Assembly: GCA_900756875.1 (NCBI GenBank)
Contig: CAAELW010000023.1
Span: 1-12,448 of the forward strand
Source of the DNA: Pasteurellaceae bacterium
GTDB taxonomy: Bacteria; Pseudomonadota; Gammaproteobacteria; Enterobacterales; Pasteurellaceae
Direction: 5' to 3'
Length of the DNA: 12,448 bases
Below are positions 1 through 6,725 of the stretch, piece after piece; positions within the stretch are counted from its first letter, which is position 1, and each line of letters starts with the position of its first letter. The position numbers were made by a program, and so were the translations under genes. Below the pieces are notes generated by a model, which saw only the letters and a program-made list of their open reading frames with translations, did not search any database and was not told the origin of the DNA.

Positions 1-354
1 ATTTAATAAAAAAATCGAACGGGCTTCTGATGAACTTAAATCTGGTTTATGGCTTACTGCTTTGGCATAAGGATCAAGCATTAACTTTTGCGGATTAGCT
101 AAAGTGCGGTCATTTTTGCCTGTGATTCTGAACGCATACTCATCATTTAACTTAACGCCTTCGATTGCTATATGCCAAATATCATCGGTTCTACTCATGG
201 CAAAACGGCTTTCTTTGCCATCACGGAACAAGCAAAGTTCAATAGCATCCGCCGCACTAGAAAACAGCGCAAAATTCGAAATTTTTAGGCCGTTTTCCAG
301 CGTTTGTGAATATCCCATTGGGGAAGGTTTGCCATTATTATAAATACTAAACAT
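1..354 (-). CDS. glgX: Glycogen debranching enzyme GlgX, N-terminal part (runs off window)
   Basis: Cytoplasmic isoamylase-type debranching enzyme that removes short alpha-1,6-linked branches from phosphorylase-limited glycogen (known family role). Only the first 118 codons are in the window, open to base 1. I translated it from the minus strand from ATG at 354-352. The product begins MFSIYNNGKPSPMGYSQ, continues through a CBM48-like N-terminal domain (NFALFSSAADAIELCLF, DEYAFRI), and contains LMLDPYAKAV at about residues 91-100, a stretch typical of GlgX just before the catalytic barrel. The catalytic residues lie outside the window. It starts 17 bases after the glgB stop, so it is almost certainly co-transcribed and may be translationally coupled; its ribosome site is weak (GCGAAAA). 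A perfect USS (101-110) sits inside the coding sequence. The glgB-glgX order matches the usual Haemophilus glycogen operon, so glgC, glgA and glgP would be expected further left (inference). Confidence 0.93.
   Translation of the reverse strand, partial: MFSIYNNGKPSPMGYSQTLENGLKISNFALFSSAADAIELCLFRDGKESRFAMSRTDDIWHIAIEGVKLNDEYAFRITGKNDRTLANPQKLMLDPYAKAVSHKPDLSSSEARSIFLLN
101..110 (+). repeat. DNA uptake signal sequence inside glgX
   Basis: AAAGTGCGGT contains the perfect 9-base Haemophilus-type USS. It lies inside glgX, whose minus-strand codons read it as Asp-Arg-Thr-Leu. Such sites are the preferred binding sequence of the natural-transformation uptake machinery in Pasteurellaceae. It is a single copy with no inverted partner nearby. 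Confidence 0.9.
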
Positions 355-371
355 TGTGTTTTTCGCTATTG

Positions 372-2561
372 TTATGCTTTATATTTTAAATAGATCGTTG
401 CGAGTGGCGGAATGGTCACGTTAATCGAATTTTCACGTCCGTGACTTGTGATCGCTTCGCTTTCTACTAAGCCAAAATTACCCACGTTTGAACCTTGATA
501 ATACATTGAGTCAGTATTCAAAATTTCTTCGTATTCACCTGCTACATTTACACCGATACGGTAGCCTTCACGTGGAACAGGTGTGAAGTTACTGATCACG
601 ATAATGCGTTCACCATCACTGCTTTTACGTTCAAAAGCAAAGACTGAATTTTCCGCATCATCTACCACTAACCAATCAAAGCCTTCCGGTTCACCGTCTA
701 ATTCAAAGAGCGGTGCATTTTTTTGATAAATTCCGTTCAAATCTTTGACTAATTGCAAGACACCTTTATGCCATAAGCCACCATGGTTTTCGTCAAGCAA
801 GAACCAATCCAAACTTTCTTCATAATTCCATTCACGACCTTGAGCAAATTCATTACCCATGAATAATAATTTCTTGCCTGGATAGCCCCACATATAACCG
901 TAGTAAGCACGCAAGTTAGCGAATTTTTGCCACGCATCACCCGGCATTTTGCCGAGTAAGGAACATTTGCCGTGTACCACCTCATCGTGAGAAAGCGGTA
1001 ATACAAAGTTTTCGCTGTATTGATAAATCATCCCGAAGGTCATTTTGTCATGATGATAACGACGATAAACTGGATCGAGTGTCATATAACTTAAGGTGTC
1101 GTTCATCCAGCCCATGTTCCATTTGAAATTAAATCCAAGCCCACCATTTTCTGTCGGATGGGTTACGCCACCGAAAGAAGTCGATTCTTCCGCAATGGAA
1201 ATAGCACCGGTCATTTCAGAATGGATTTTCCAGTTGGTATGTTTTAAGAACTCAATGGCTTCTAAGTTTTCACGACCACCATATTGATTTGGGATCCATT
1301 CCCCTTCTGCACGGCTATAATCACGGTAAATCATTGATGCGACCGCATCCACACGAATACCATCCACACCAAAGCGTTCTAACCAATACAGTGCATTACT
1401 GGATAAGAAGTTTTTCACTTCATTACGGCCATAGTTATAAATCAAGGTATTCCAGTCTTGGTGATAGCCTTCACGAGGGTCAGCATGCTCATATAAGGCA
1501 GTACCATCAAATGCCACTAAACCGTGAGTATCACTTGGGAAGTGTCCTGGCACCCAATCTAAAATCACATTAATGCCTGCTTTGTGTGCTTTTTCGACTA
1601 AGCGTTTAAAGCCTTCAGGTGTACCAAAACGGCTAGTTGGAGAATACAAACCGATCGGTTGATAGCCCCAAGAACCATCAAATGGGAATTCGGAAATTGG
1701 CAAAAACTCAATATGGGTAAACCCCATATGTTTGACATAAGGAATGAGTTCATCGGCAATTTGGTCGTAATCAAGCCAGAAATTATTTTCTAAATTACGA
1801 CGCCATGATCCCAAATGCACTTCGTAAATAGAAATGGGTTGGTTACGCTGGTTCGCCTTACGACGCTCTTCTGTCATTTCTACCACATCAGGCAACATGC
1901 TGATTTCTGATGCGGTATCTGGACGTAATTCAGAGCTAAATGCATAAGGGTCGGCTTTTAAACGAAGGTTGCCATAGCAATCAATTAATTCAAATTTATA
2001 GCGTTGACCAAGGCTAGCTTTTGGTAAAAATAATTCCCACACACCACTTGCTGGATGGAAACCCATTGGATGACGGCGACCATCCCAATAGTTGAAATCA
2101 CCAACCAATGAAACACGTTTAGCATTTGGAGCCCATACACGGAAATTTACGCCTGGTACACCATCACATTCGGTAAAATGAGCACCTAATACTTCATAAG
2201 GACGCAATAACGAACCTTCCGCTAATAGCCATTGATCCAAGTCATTAATCATCGGATGGAAACGGTACGGATCTTCAATAATTTGGGCTTCTGCACCCCA
2301 ATACACTTTTAATTGGTAGGCAAAGAAATGATGAATCTCTGGCACAATCGCAGTAAAAAATCCGCGGTCATCCACTTTTTCAAGTACAACAACGATAGAT
2401 TGATTTTCTTTATCAATCACTTCAACTTTATCTGCATCGGGTAATAAAGCACGAATCTCAATACCATTATGAGTTTCATGCATGCCTAATACTGCAAAAG
2501 GATCGGCATGTTTGCCATCAAAAAATGAATTAATTACTGATTGGGCGACTAATTTCGTCAT
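372..2561 (-). CDS. glgB: 1,4-alpha-glucan branching enzyme GlgB
   Basis: Cytoplasmic glycogen branching enzyme: it cuts alpha-1,4 glucan chains and re-attaches them through alpha-1,6 bonds. The product is 729 residues, the normal length. Domains in order: N-terminal N1 domain ([10 protein letters not shown]), CBM48 domain ([20 protein letters not shown]), GH13 catalytic barrel, C-terminal beta domain. Visible catalytic residues are the nucleophile Asp405 in GIRVDAV, the acid/base Glu458 in SIAEES and Asp526 in [10 protein letters not shown], at the same numbering as E. coli GlgB. The frame is open a further 24 codons upstream to 2633. I chose the Met at 2561 because AAGGAG sits 6 bases before it, the protein then starts [11 protein letters not shown], and the longer form would overlap the upstream malQ remnant. 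It follows that remnant by 34 bases and precedes glgX by 17, so it lies in one operon, probably transcribed from the old malQ promoter. Confidence 0.97.
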   Translation of the reverse strand: MTKLVAQSVINSFFDGKHADPFAVLGMHETHNGIEIRALLPDADKVEVIDKENQSIVVVLEKVDDRGFFTAIVPEIHHFFAYQLKVYWGAEAQIIEDPYRFHPMINDLDQWLLAEGSLLRPYEVLGAHFTECDGVPGVNFRVWAPNAKRVSLVGDFNYWDGRRHPMGFHPASGVWELFLPKASLGQRYKFELIDCYGNLRLKADPYAFSSELRPDTASEISMLPDVVEMTEERRKANQRNQPISIYEVHLGSWRRNLENNFWLDYDQIADELIPYVKHMGFTHIEFLPISEFPFDGSWGYQPIGLYSPTSRFGTPEGFKRLVEKAHKAGINVILDWVPGHFPSDTHGLVAFDGTALYEHADPREGYHQDWNTLIYNYGRNEVKNFLSSNALYWLERFGVDGIRVDAVASMIYRDYSRAEGEWIPNQYGGRENLEAIEFLKHTNWKIHSEMTGAISIAEESTSFGGVTHPTENGGLGFNFKWNMGWMNDTLSYMTLDPVYRRYHHDKMTFGMIYQYSENFVLPLSHDEVVHGKCSLLGKMPGDAWQKFANLRAYYGYMWGYPGKKLLFMGNEFAQGREWNYEESLDWFLLDENHGGLWHKGVLQLVKDLNGIYQKNAPLFELDGEPEGFDWLVVDDAENSVFAFERKSSDGERIIVISNFTPVPREGYRIGVNVAGEYEEILNTDSMYYQGSNVGNFGLVESEAITSHGRENSINVTIPPLATIYLKYKA

Positions 2562-2595
2562 TACATACTCCTTTATGCTTTCAAGCTTAATGAAT

Positions 2596-2988
2596 TTACA
2601 AACGATCGTATTTTCTCGTTTGCTGAGCGACAAAAAGCATTAAACGATAATAGATAAAAGACAAAGCAGGCAATAAAAGTGCGGTTGAATATGGAATTGT
2701 TTTTTCAAACTGAATTTGGTTTTGCTCATCGAGCAATTGATAACGCAAAGAAGCATCAGGAGGAGAAGAAAACGCGGTTAAATCATTATGAATGGATTCA
2801 TTTTCAAAGGCACATATTACATCTTGGAACGGCTGATTTTGTCCAATATACGGCAGAAATTGCAACTGCTCGACAAAATAATCAATACGGGTTGGCGATG
2901 TATCAATCAAATGCCCATTAATATCATAATGGGAAAACGAAATGCCAAGTGTTTCGGCAGATTGTTTAAGTGATAAGGACATTTTCAT
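2596..2988 (-). pseudogene. malQ: Remnant of malQ (4-alpha-glucanotransferase), N-terminal fragment
   Basis: An open frame of 130 codons whose product resembles the N-terminal accessory region of MalQ, not a whole enzyme. It has the SAETLGISFSHYDINGHLID start (a helix-GI-Y-D-x-G pattern seen in MalQ) and a later beta-domain segment [16 protein letters not shown] resembling the LP-x-LP-x-GYY-x-L-x-L pattern. It then stops after a short tail ([11 protein letters not shown]). MalQ is normally about 700 residues, and the whole GH77 catalytic part is missing. The position immediately upstream of glgB is where Haemophilus carries malQ (recalled gene order). No internal stop or frameshift is needed, so this looks like one large deletion that left an open frame, with the start codon and promoter preserved. 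The tail may come from the old C-terminus or from out-of-frame sequence; I cannot tell which. An alternative is a genuine small protein, but homology to MalQ is the simpler reading. A USS lies near its 3' end. Confidence 0.65.
2676..2685 (+). repeat. DNA uptake signal sequence in the malQ remnant
   Basis: AAAGTGCGGT, containing a perfect 9-base USS, lies near the 3' end of the malQ remnant. It is close to where the deletion junction would have to be, because MalQ-like sequence ends shortly after it on the minus strand. Confidence 0.85.
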
Positions 2989-3007
2989 ACAACAAATGAT
3001 ACATCTA

Positions 3008-3030
3008 TATAATACTTATTAAGTATTATA
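3008..3030. promoter_or_regulatory. Perfect inverted repeat over the malQ-glg promoter
   Basis: ATAATACTT-ATT-AAGTATTAT is a perfect 9-base inverted repeat with a 3-base spacer, extended to 10 by the flanking T/A pair. It overlaps the predicted minus-strand -10 box (3025-3030) and the likely transcription start. There is no G/C-rich stem and no following T-run, so it does not look like a terminator. It could be an operator for a dimeric repressor, or simply an AT-rich promoter palindrome. Confidence 0.45.
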
Positions 3031-3052
3031 AGTAAGCATAATTGAAATACAA
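3025..3052 (-). promoter_or_regulatory. Predicted sigma-70 promoter for malQ remnant-glgB-glgX
   Basis: On the minus strand there is a -35 box TTGTAT (3052-3047), a 16-base spacer and a consensus -10 box TATAAT (3030-3025). Transcription would start near 3018, about 30 bases before the malQ remnant ATG at 2988. No comparable terminator is seen between here and glgB, so this is the best candidate promoter for the glycogen genes in the window. Confidence 0.6.
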
Positions 3053-3069
3053 TTGCCAATCTCGCAAAT

Positions 3070-3085
3070 TGTGACCTAAATCAAA
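3070..3085. promoter_or_regulatory. Candidate CRP (cAMP receptor protein) site
   Basis: TGTGACCTAAATCAAA matches the CRP pattern TGTGA-N6-TCACA, with one perfect half-site and three of five bases in the other. Its centre is about 60 bases upstream of the predicted start of the malQ-glg promoter, close to the -61.5 position used by class I CRP activation. CRP control of maltodextrin and glycogen genes is well known in related bacteria; its action here is inferred. The same sequence also holds one FNR-like half-site. Confidence 0.45.
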
Positions 3086-3126
3086 AAACAAAGTTTAAAG
3101 AGAATAAAAAAACAACGAAATTTAAA

Positions 3127-3567
3127 TTATTCAGTTTCAATGACAAATTCAAACCAATCAATAACCTCTTCTTCGTGCACGCCATCTTGAATTAAAATGC
3201 CTGCTTTTTTCACTGAATTAGGATCGCCACTGACTAATGGATGCCATTCGGGCAAAGGCTTACCCTCATACAATAAACGATACGCACAGGTATTCGGCAG
3301 CCAACCAAAATCAGGTAAATTCTTTTTGGTTAATTTGGTGCAATCACTTTCGATTTTAAAACGCTCAGGATAATTACGACACTTTCCTGTTTCCACATCT
3401 AATAGATTGCAAGCAATGCGTGTGTAATAGAGTTTTTCACGCTTACCTCGCCCTTGAATGTATTTTCGATAACAGCATTTCCCGCAGCCATCACATAAGG
3501 CTTCCCATTCGGATTCCGTCATTTCAAGGAGCGATTTTTTTTGCCAAAAATGAGATTCAAATTGCAT
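3127..3567 (-). CDS. UPF0260/YcgN-family cysteine-cluster protein
   Basis: A 146-residue cytoplasmic protein of the UPF0260 family (E. coli YcgN is about 150 residues and similar along its length). Its hallmark is the N-terminal CxxCxxCC cluster, here CDGCGKCC with Cys25, Cys28, Cys31 and Cys32, plus Cys53, Cys63, Cys76 and Cys94. This suggests binding of a metal ion or Fe-S cluster. Family landmarks include FWQKKSLLEM, CRNYPERF, LPDFGWLPNTCAYRLL, LPEWHPLVSG and EEEVIDWFEFVI. The biochemical function of the family is not established as far as I know. It starts 66 bases after glnS on the same strand, but a USS hairpin terminator fills that gap. No clear promoter or Shine-Dalgarno is visible, so it may depend on readthrough from glnS. 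Gene order glnS, UPF0260, malQ, glgB matches my recollection of H. influenzae. Confidence 0.93.
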   Translation of the reverse strand: MQFESHFWQKKSLLEMTESEWEALCDGCGKCCYRKYIQGRGKREKLYYTRIACNLLDVETGKCRNYPERFKIESDCTKLTKKNLPDFGWLPNTCAYRLLYEGKPLPEWHPLVSGDPNSVKKAGILIQDGVHEEEVIDWFEFVIETE

Positions 3568-3579
3568 AGTGAAACCAAT

Positions 3580-3622
3580 AAAAAAGTGCGGTCAAAATTT
3601 ACGTGATTTTTGACCGCACTTT
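3580..3622 (-). terminator. Intrinsic terminator after glnS made of an inverted USS pair
   Basis: Two perfect USS face each other (3583-3597 and 3608-3622) and form a perfect 15-base stem, AAAGTGCGGTCAAAA and its complement, with a 10-base loop. On the minus strand the second arm ends in a run of six T. It begins 12 bases after the glnS stop and ends 13 bases before the start codon of the next gene. Inverted USS pairs acting as terminators are a known Haemophilus arrangement. Confidence 0.85.
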
Positions 3623-3633
3623 GTTGTTTAGAA

Positions 3634-5307
3634 TTAGAAGCCTTCTTTTAAGCTTACGGTTAAGTTAAACACTAAGTGCTCTGGGCGGCTGTCTTTGTTA
3701 TCCGCACAGAAATAACCTTCGCGTTCAAATTGGTAACCTTTTTCTGGTTCCGCATTTGCGAGGCTTTGTTCTACAAAACCGTGTTTTACCACTAAAGAGG
3801 TTGGATTTAATACGCTTTCGATTTCATCTGCTGCACCAGGATTTGGTACGGTGAAAAGACGCTCGTATAAACGGAACTCCGCTGGGTGATTATGCACTGC
3901 AGATACCCAGTGAATTACCCCTTTTACTTTGCGACCATCTGCTGGATTTTTACCTAACGTTTCAGGATCGTAAGTACAGAAGATCGTGGTGATTTCGCCA
4001 TTTGCATCTTTTTCGACACGTTCAGCTTTAATCACATAAGCGTTACGCAAGCGCACTTCTTTACCTAATACTAAACGTTTATATTGTTTGTTCGCTTCTT
4101 CACGGAAATCTGCGCGATCAATATAAATCTCTTTCGTAAACGGTAATTGACGCTCACCTAATTCAGGACGATTTGGGTGATTTGGCGCCGTTAAGGTTTC
4201 TTCGCCTTCAAAGTTTTCAATCACAACACGAACAGGATCAATCACCACCATTGCGCGTGGTGCATTTTCGTTTAAATCTTCACGAATACACGCTTCAAGT
4301 GCAGAATACTCTACGACGTTATCTTGTTTCGTCACACCGATACGACGACAGAACTCACGTAACGAAGCTGGTGTATAACCGCGACGACGTAAACCTGAAA
4401 TCGTTGGCATACGTGGATCATTCCAACCGTCCACAATGCCTTCATTCACTAATTTCAATAATTTACGTTTAGACGTTAACGTACCTTCTAAATTTAAACG
4501 AGAAAATTCGTATTGATGTGGCAATGGACGTTCAATACTAATATTTTCCAACACCCAGTCATACAAACGACGGTTATCTTGGAATTCTAATGTACATAGA
4601 GAGTGTGTAATACGCTCAATCGCATCAGAGATACAGTGAGTGAAGTCATACATTGGGTAAATGCACCATTTGTCACCGGTTTGATGATGGCTCGCAAATT
4701 TAATTCGATAAAGTACAGGATCACGCATGACCATAAATGGTGAAGCCATGTCGATTTTTGCACGAAGACTTAATGTACCTTCGGCAAACTCACCGTTTTT
4801 CATTCTTTCAAATAACGCTAAGTTTTCTTCTACGCTACGATCACGATATGGGCTGTTTTTACCTGGCTCAGTTAAGGTACCGCGATACTCGCGCATTTCA
4901 TCTGGAGAAAGTTCATCTACATAGGCTAAACCTTTTTCGATCAACTCAATCGCATAGCCATAAAGTGCATCGAAGTAATCAGATGCATAACGCGGTTCGC
5001 CTTCCCATTTAAAGCCTAACCATTCCACATCGGCTTTAATGGAATCCACATATTCCACATCTTCTTTCACTGGATTGGTATCGTCAAAACGTAGGTTACA
5101 TAAACCGTTATATTCTTTTGCTAAGCCGAAGTTTAAGCAAATCGATTTAGCGTGGCCAATATGCAAATAGCCATTTGGCTCAGGTGGAAAACGAGTATGA
5201 ACACTTTTGTGTTTACCCGAAGCTAAATCTTCATCAATAATTTGAGTAATGAAATTGTGTGTGCGGGTATTTTCCGCATTTTCTAGAGTGTGTTCTGTAT
5301 TGCTCAT
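3634..5307 (-). CDS. glnS: Glutaminyl-tRNA synthetase
   Basis: Class I cytoplasmic enzyme that charges tRNA-Gln with glutamine using ATP. The 557 residues are full length. The class I HIGH signature is visible as [11 protein letters not shown] (His49-His52), and the KMSKS-type loop reads LTSKRKLL (about residues 277-284). The usual Met before Ser-Lys (as in E. coli VMSKRKL) is Thr here, a mild variation. Also recognisable are [52 protein letters not shown] and the C-terminal anticodon-binding beta-barrels ([26 protein letters not shown]). Start: ATG at 5307, preceded by a modest TGAGAA ribosome site; the N-terminus [12 protein letters not shown] is variable in the family. A sigma-70 promoter is visible upstream, and a USS hairpin terminator lies directly downstream. 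It is divergent from the macA operon. Confidence 0.98.
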   Translation of the reverse strand: MSNTEHTLENAENTRTHNFITQIIDEDLASGKHKSVHTRFPPEPNGYLHIGHAKSICLNFGLAKEYNGLCNLRFDDTNPVKEDVEYVDSIKADVEWLGFKWEGEPRYASDYFDALYGYAIELIEKGLAYVDELSPDEMREYRGTLTEPGKNSPYRDRSVEENLALFERMKNGEFAEGTLSLRAKIDMASPFMVMRDPVLYRIKFASHHQTGDKWCIYPMYDFTHCISDAIERITHSLCTLEFQDNRRLYDWVLENISIERPLPHQYEFSRLNLEGTLTSKRKLLKLVNEGIVDGWNDPRMPTISGLRRRGYTPASLREFCRRIGVTKQDNVVEYSALEACIREDLNENAPRAMVVIDPVRVVIENFEGEETLTAPNHPNRPELGERQLPFTKEIYIDRADFREEANKQYKRLVLGKEVRLRNAYVIKAERVEKDANGEITTIFCTYDPETLGKNPADGRKVKGVIHWVSAVHNHPAEFRLYERLFTVPNPGAADEIESVLNPTSLVVKHGFVEQSLANAEPEKGYQFEREGYFCADNKDSRPEHLVFNLTVSLKEGF

Positions 5308-5339
5308 AAATTTCTCAATAAATTGAAAATAATTTCCTC

Positions 5340-5368
5340 ATTCTATACGAAAAGTCAGGCGTTGTGAA
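5340..5368 (-). promoter_or_regulatory. Predicted sigma-70 promoter of glnS
   Basis: On the minus strand there is TTCACA (5368-5363), a 17-base spacer and TAGAAT (5345-5340). The start would fall near 5333, giving a leader of about 25 bases before the glnS ATG. Spacing is ideal and each box differs from consensus at only one or two positions. Confidence 0.55.
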
Positions 5369-5384
5369 TTTGATCCCAAAACTA

Positions 5385-5393
5385 ACCGCACTT
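5385..5393 (-). repeat. DNA uptake signal sequence in the glnS-macA intergenic region
   Basis: ACCGCACTT is a perfect USS core on the complementary strand. It stands alone upstream of the glnS promoter in the 218-base divergent intergenic region, with no inverted partner. Confidence 0.85.
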
Positions 5394-5472
5394 TCATCGA
5401 ATTAACACTGAATTTTTTGAGATTTTTAGGTTTAACTTGAAGATTTTTCGTGCAAACTGAAAAGTTTACCTT

Positions 5473-5501
5473 TAGAATACACCTCACTGAACAAACGTTC
5501 A
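5473..5501 (+). promoter_or_regulatory. Candidate macA promoter -10 and operator palindrome
   Basis: A possible -10 box TAGAAT (5473-5478) lies ahead of macA; the best -35 at proper spacing is poor (TGCAAA, 5451-5456). Ten bases downstream is the palindrome TGAAC-AAAC-GTTCA (5488-5501), which would cover the first transcribed bases. Palindromes of this TGAAC/GTTCA kind are typical of TetR/AcrR-family operators in front of efflux genes. No such regulator is encoded in the window, so the assignment is inference. Confidence 0.4.
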
Positions 5502-5525
5502 TTTTTTTAGGATAACAAAGTCTTT

Positions 5526-6707
5526 ATGAAAAAACGCTTTTTTATTTTACTCGGATTGCTCATTGCTGCTGGTGTGGCTTATTATTTTTTCTCTAGCAAT
5601 AACAAACAAGAAACGACTTATCTGACGGAATCTGTTACACGTGGTAATGTTGAAAAAACCGTTGTCGCCTCTGGTTCTGTGGAAAGCGTAAATGAAGTTG
5701 ATGTCGGTGCCCAAGCATCGGGCAAAATCACCAAGCTCTATGTCAAGTTAGGGCAAGAAATTAAAAAAGGCGAAATGATCGCTGATATTGATTCTACCAC
5801 CCAAATTAATACCTTAAATACCAAAAAAGCGGCATTGGTTAGCTATCAAGCACAATTAAAAGCGAAGAAAACCGCTTATGATGTTGCCCTTTCAAGCTAT
5901 AACCGCTTATCAAAACTTTATACGCAAAAAGCGACGTCTTTAGATAGTTTGAATACTGCAAAAAGCACACTTGATAATGCGAAAGCTGAAATGGAAGCCA
6001 TTGAAGCCAATATCAAACAAGCTGAGATTGAAGTGAATACAGCAGAAACCAATGTGGGCTACACCAAAATCACCGCGCCAACGGACGGTACCATTATTTC
6101 TGTGCCTGTTTCAGAAGGTCAAACCGTTAATGCAAACCAAACGACGCCAACAATTGTGACTATTGCCGATTTAAGCAAAATGAAAATTAAACCTGAAATT
6201 TCAGAAGGTGACATTACCAAAGTTAAAGCAGGTCAAGAAGTGAGTTTTACGATTTTATCGGATAGCCAAACCCTGTATCACTCTGTCATTGATTCTGTTG
6301 ATCCTGCCAATACCACGACAAGTGATAGTTCTTCAACATCATCTTCGACAAGTTCAAGTAGCAGCTCAACGACCAGTGCGATCTACTATTACGCCAATGT
6401 TTTGATTGATAACCCTGACCGCACATTACGCATTGGTATGACGACAGAAAACAACATCAAAATTGCCAACGCGAAAGATGTCTTATTTGTTTCCAATATG
6501 GCTATTCAAAAACGTGATGGCAAAAGCTTTGTAAATGTATTGAATGACAAAAATCAACCTGAACAGCGTGAAGTTGAAACCGGTGTTCAAAATGATTTCA
6601 AAACTGAAATCAAATCGGGTTTAAACGAAGGTGAAAAAGTCATTGTGTCGCAAGTTGCGAATGGTGAACAAGTTGGCTCTATGCCTCGTGGTCCAAGAAT
6701 GTTCTAA
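5526..6707 (+). CDS. macA: MacA-type periplasmic membrane fusion protein of an ABC efflux pump
   Basis: A 393-residue adaptor (HlyD/RND-MFP family) that links the inner-membrane MacB transporter to an outer-membrane channel and, in E. coli, stimulates MacB ATPase activity. Residues 5-22 form an N-terminal membrane anchor. They are followed by a split lipoyl/barrel-sandwich domain (VDVGAQASGKITKLYVKLGQ at 58-77 and KITAPTDGTIISVPVSEGQ at 181-199), a long helical hairpin rich in Ala/Lys/Glu (about 93-178), then beta-barrel and membrane-proximal domains. Unusual is a Ser/Thr-rich stretch at about 263-284, before AIYYYANVLI, where E. coli MacA has a much shorter turn. The C-terminus ends in Arg/Pro-rich MPRGPRMF. 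The nearest Shine-Dalgarno (AGGA, 5509-5512) is 13 bases from the ATG, longer than usual, but no better start is in frame. It is first in a three-gene operon; the next gene starts 18 bases on. The symbol is assigned by family resemblance; the substrate is unknown. Confidence 0.9.
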   Translation: MKKRFFILLGLLIAAGVAYYFFSSNNKQETTYLTESVTRGNVEKTVVASGSVESVNEVDVGAQASGKITKLYVKLGQEIKKGEMIADIDSTTQINTLNTKKAALVSYQAQLKAKKTAYDVALSSYNRLSKLYTQKATSLDSLNTAKSTLDNAKAEMEAIEANIKQAEIEVNTAETNVGYTKITAPTDGTIISVPVSEGQTVNANQTTPTIVTIADLSKMKIKPEISEGDITKVKAGQEVSFTILSDSQTLYHSVIDSVDPANTTTSDSSSTSSSTSSSSSSTTSAIYYYANVLIDNPDRTLRIGMTTENNIKIANAKDVLFVSNMAIQKRDGKSFVNVLNDKNQPEQREVETGVQNDFKTEIKSGLNEGEKVIVSQVANGEQVGSMPRGPRMF

Positions 6708-6716
6708 AAGTGCGGT
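6708..6716 (+). repeat. DNA uptake signal sequence filling the macA-macB gap
   Basis: A perfect AAGTGCGGT begins directly after the macA stop codon and occupies half of the 18-base gap before the macB ATG at 6726. The gap therefore contains no clear AGGAGG-like ribosome site, so macB translation may rely on coupling to macA. Confidence 0.85.
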
Positions 6717-6725
6717 AGAAAATTA

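Noticed and set aside
104..343. 79-codon plus-strand open frame at the left edge
   Set aside because: The minus strand encodes a clear GlgX N-terminus over the same bases.
1289..1573. 94-codon plus-strand open frame opposite glgB
   Set aside because: It lies entirely within the conserved catalytic region of glgB on the other strand, and its His-rich product is explained by the complement of glgB codons.
2562..2633. 24-codon upstream extension of the glgB reading frame
   Set aside because: It lacks a good ribosome site and would overlap the malQ remnant, whereas Met at 2561 has AAGGAG at ideal spacing and gives residue numbering equal to E. coli GlgB.
3008..3030. Palindrome upstream of the malQ remnant as a terminator for the UPF0260 gene
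   Set aside because: The stem is almost entirely A/T, no T-run follows it on the minus strand, and it overlaps a consensus -10 box.
6312..6377. Serine tract of macA as a slippage-prone DNA repeat
   Set aside because: The serine codons are mixed (AGT, TCT, TCA, AGC, TCG), so there is no uniform repeat unit that would support phase variation.
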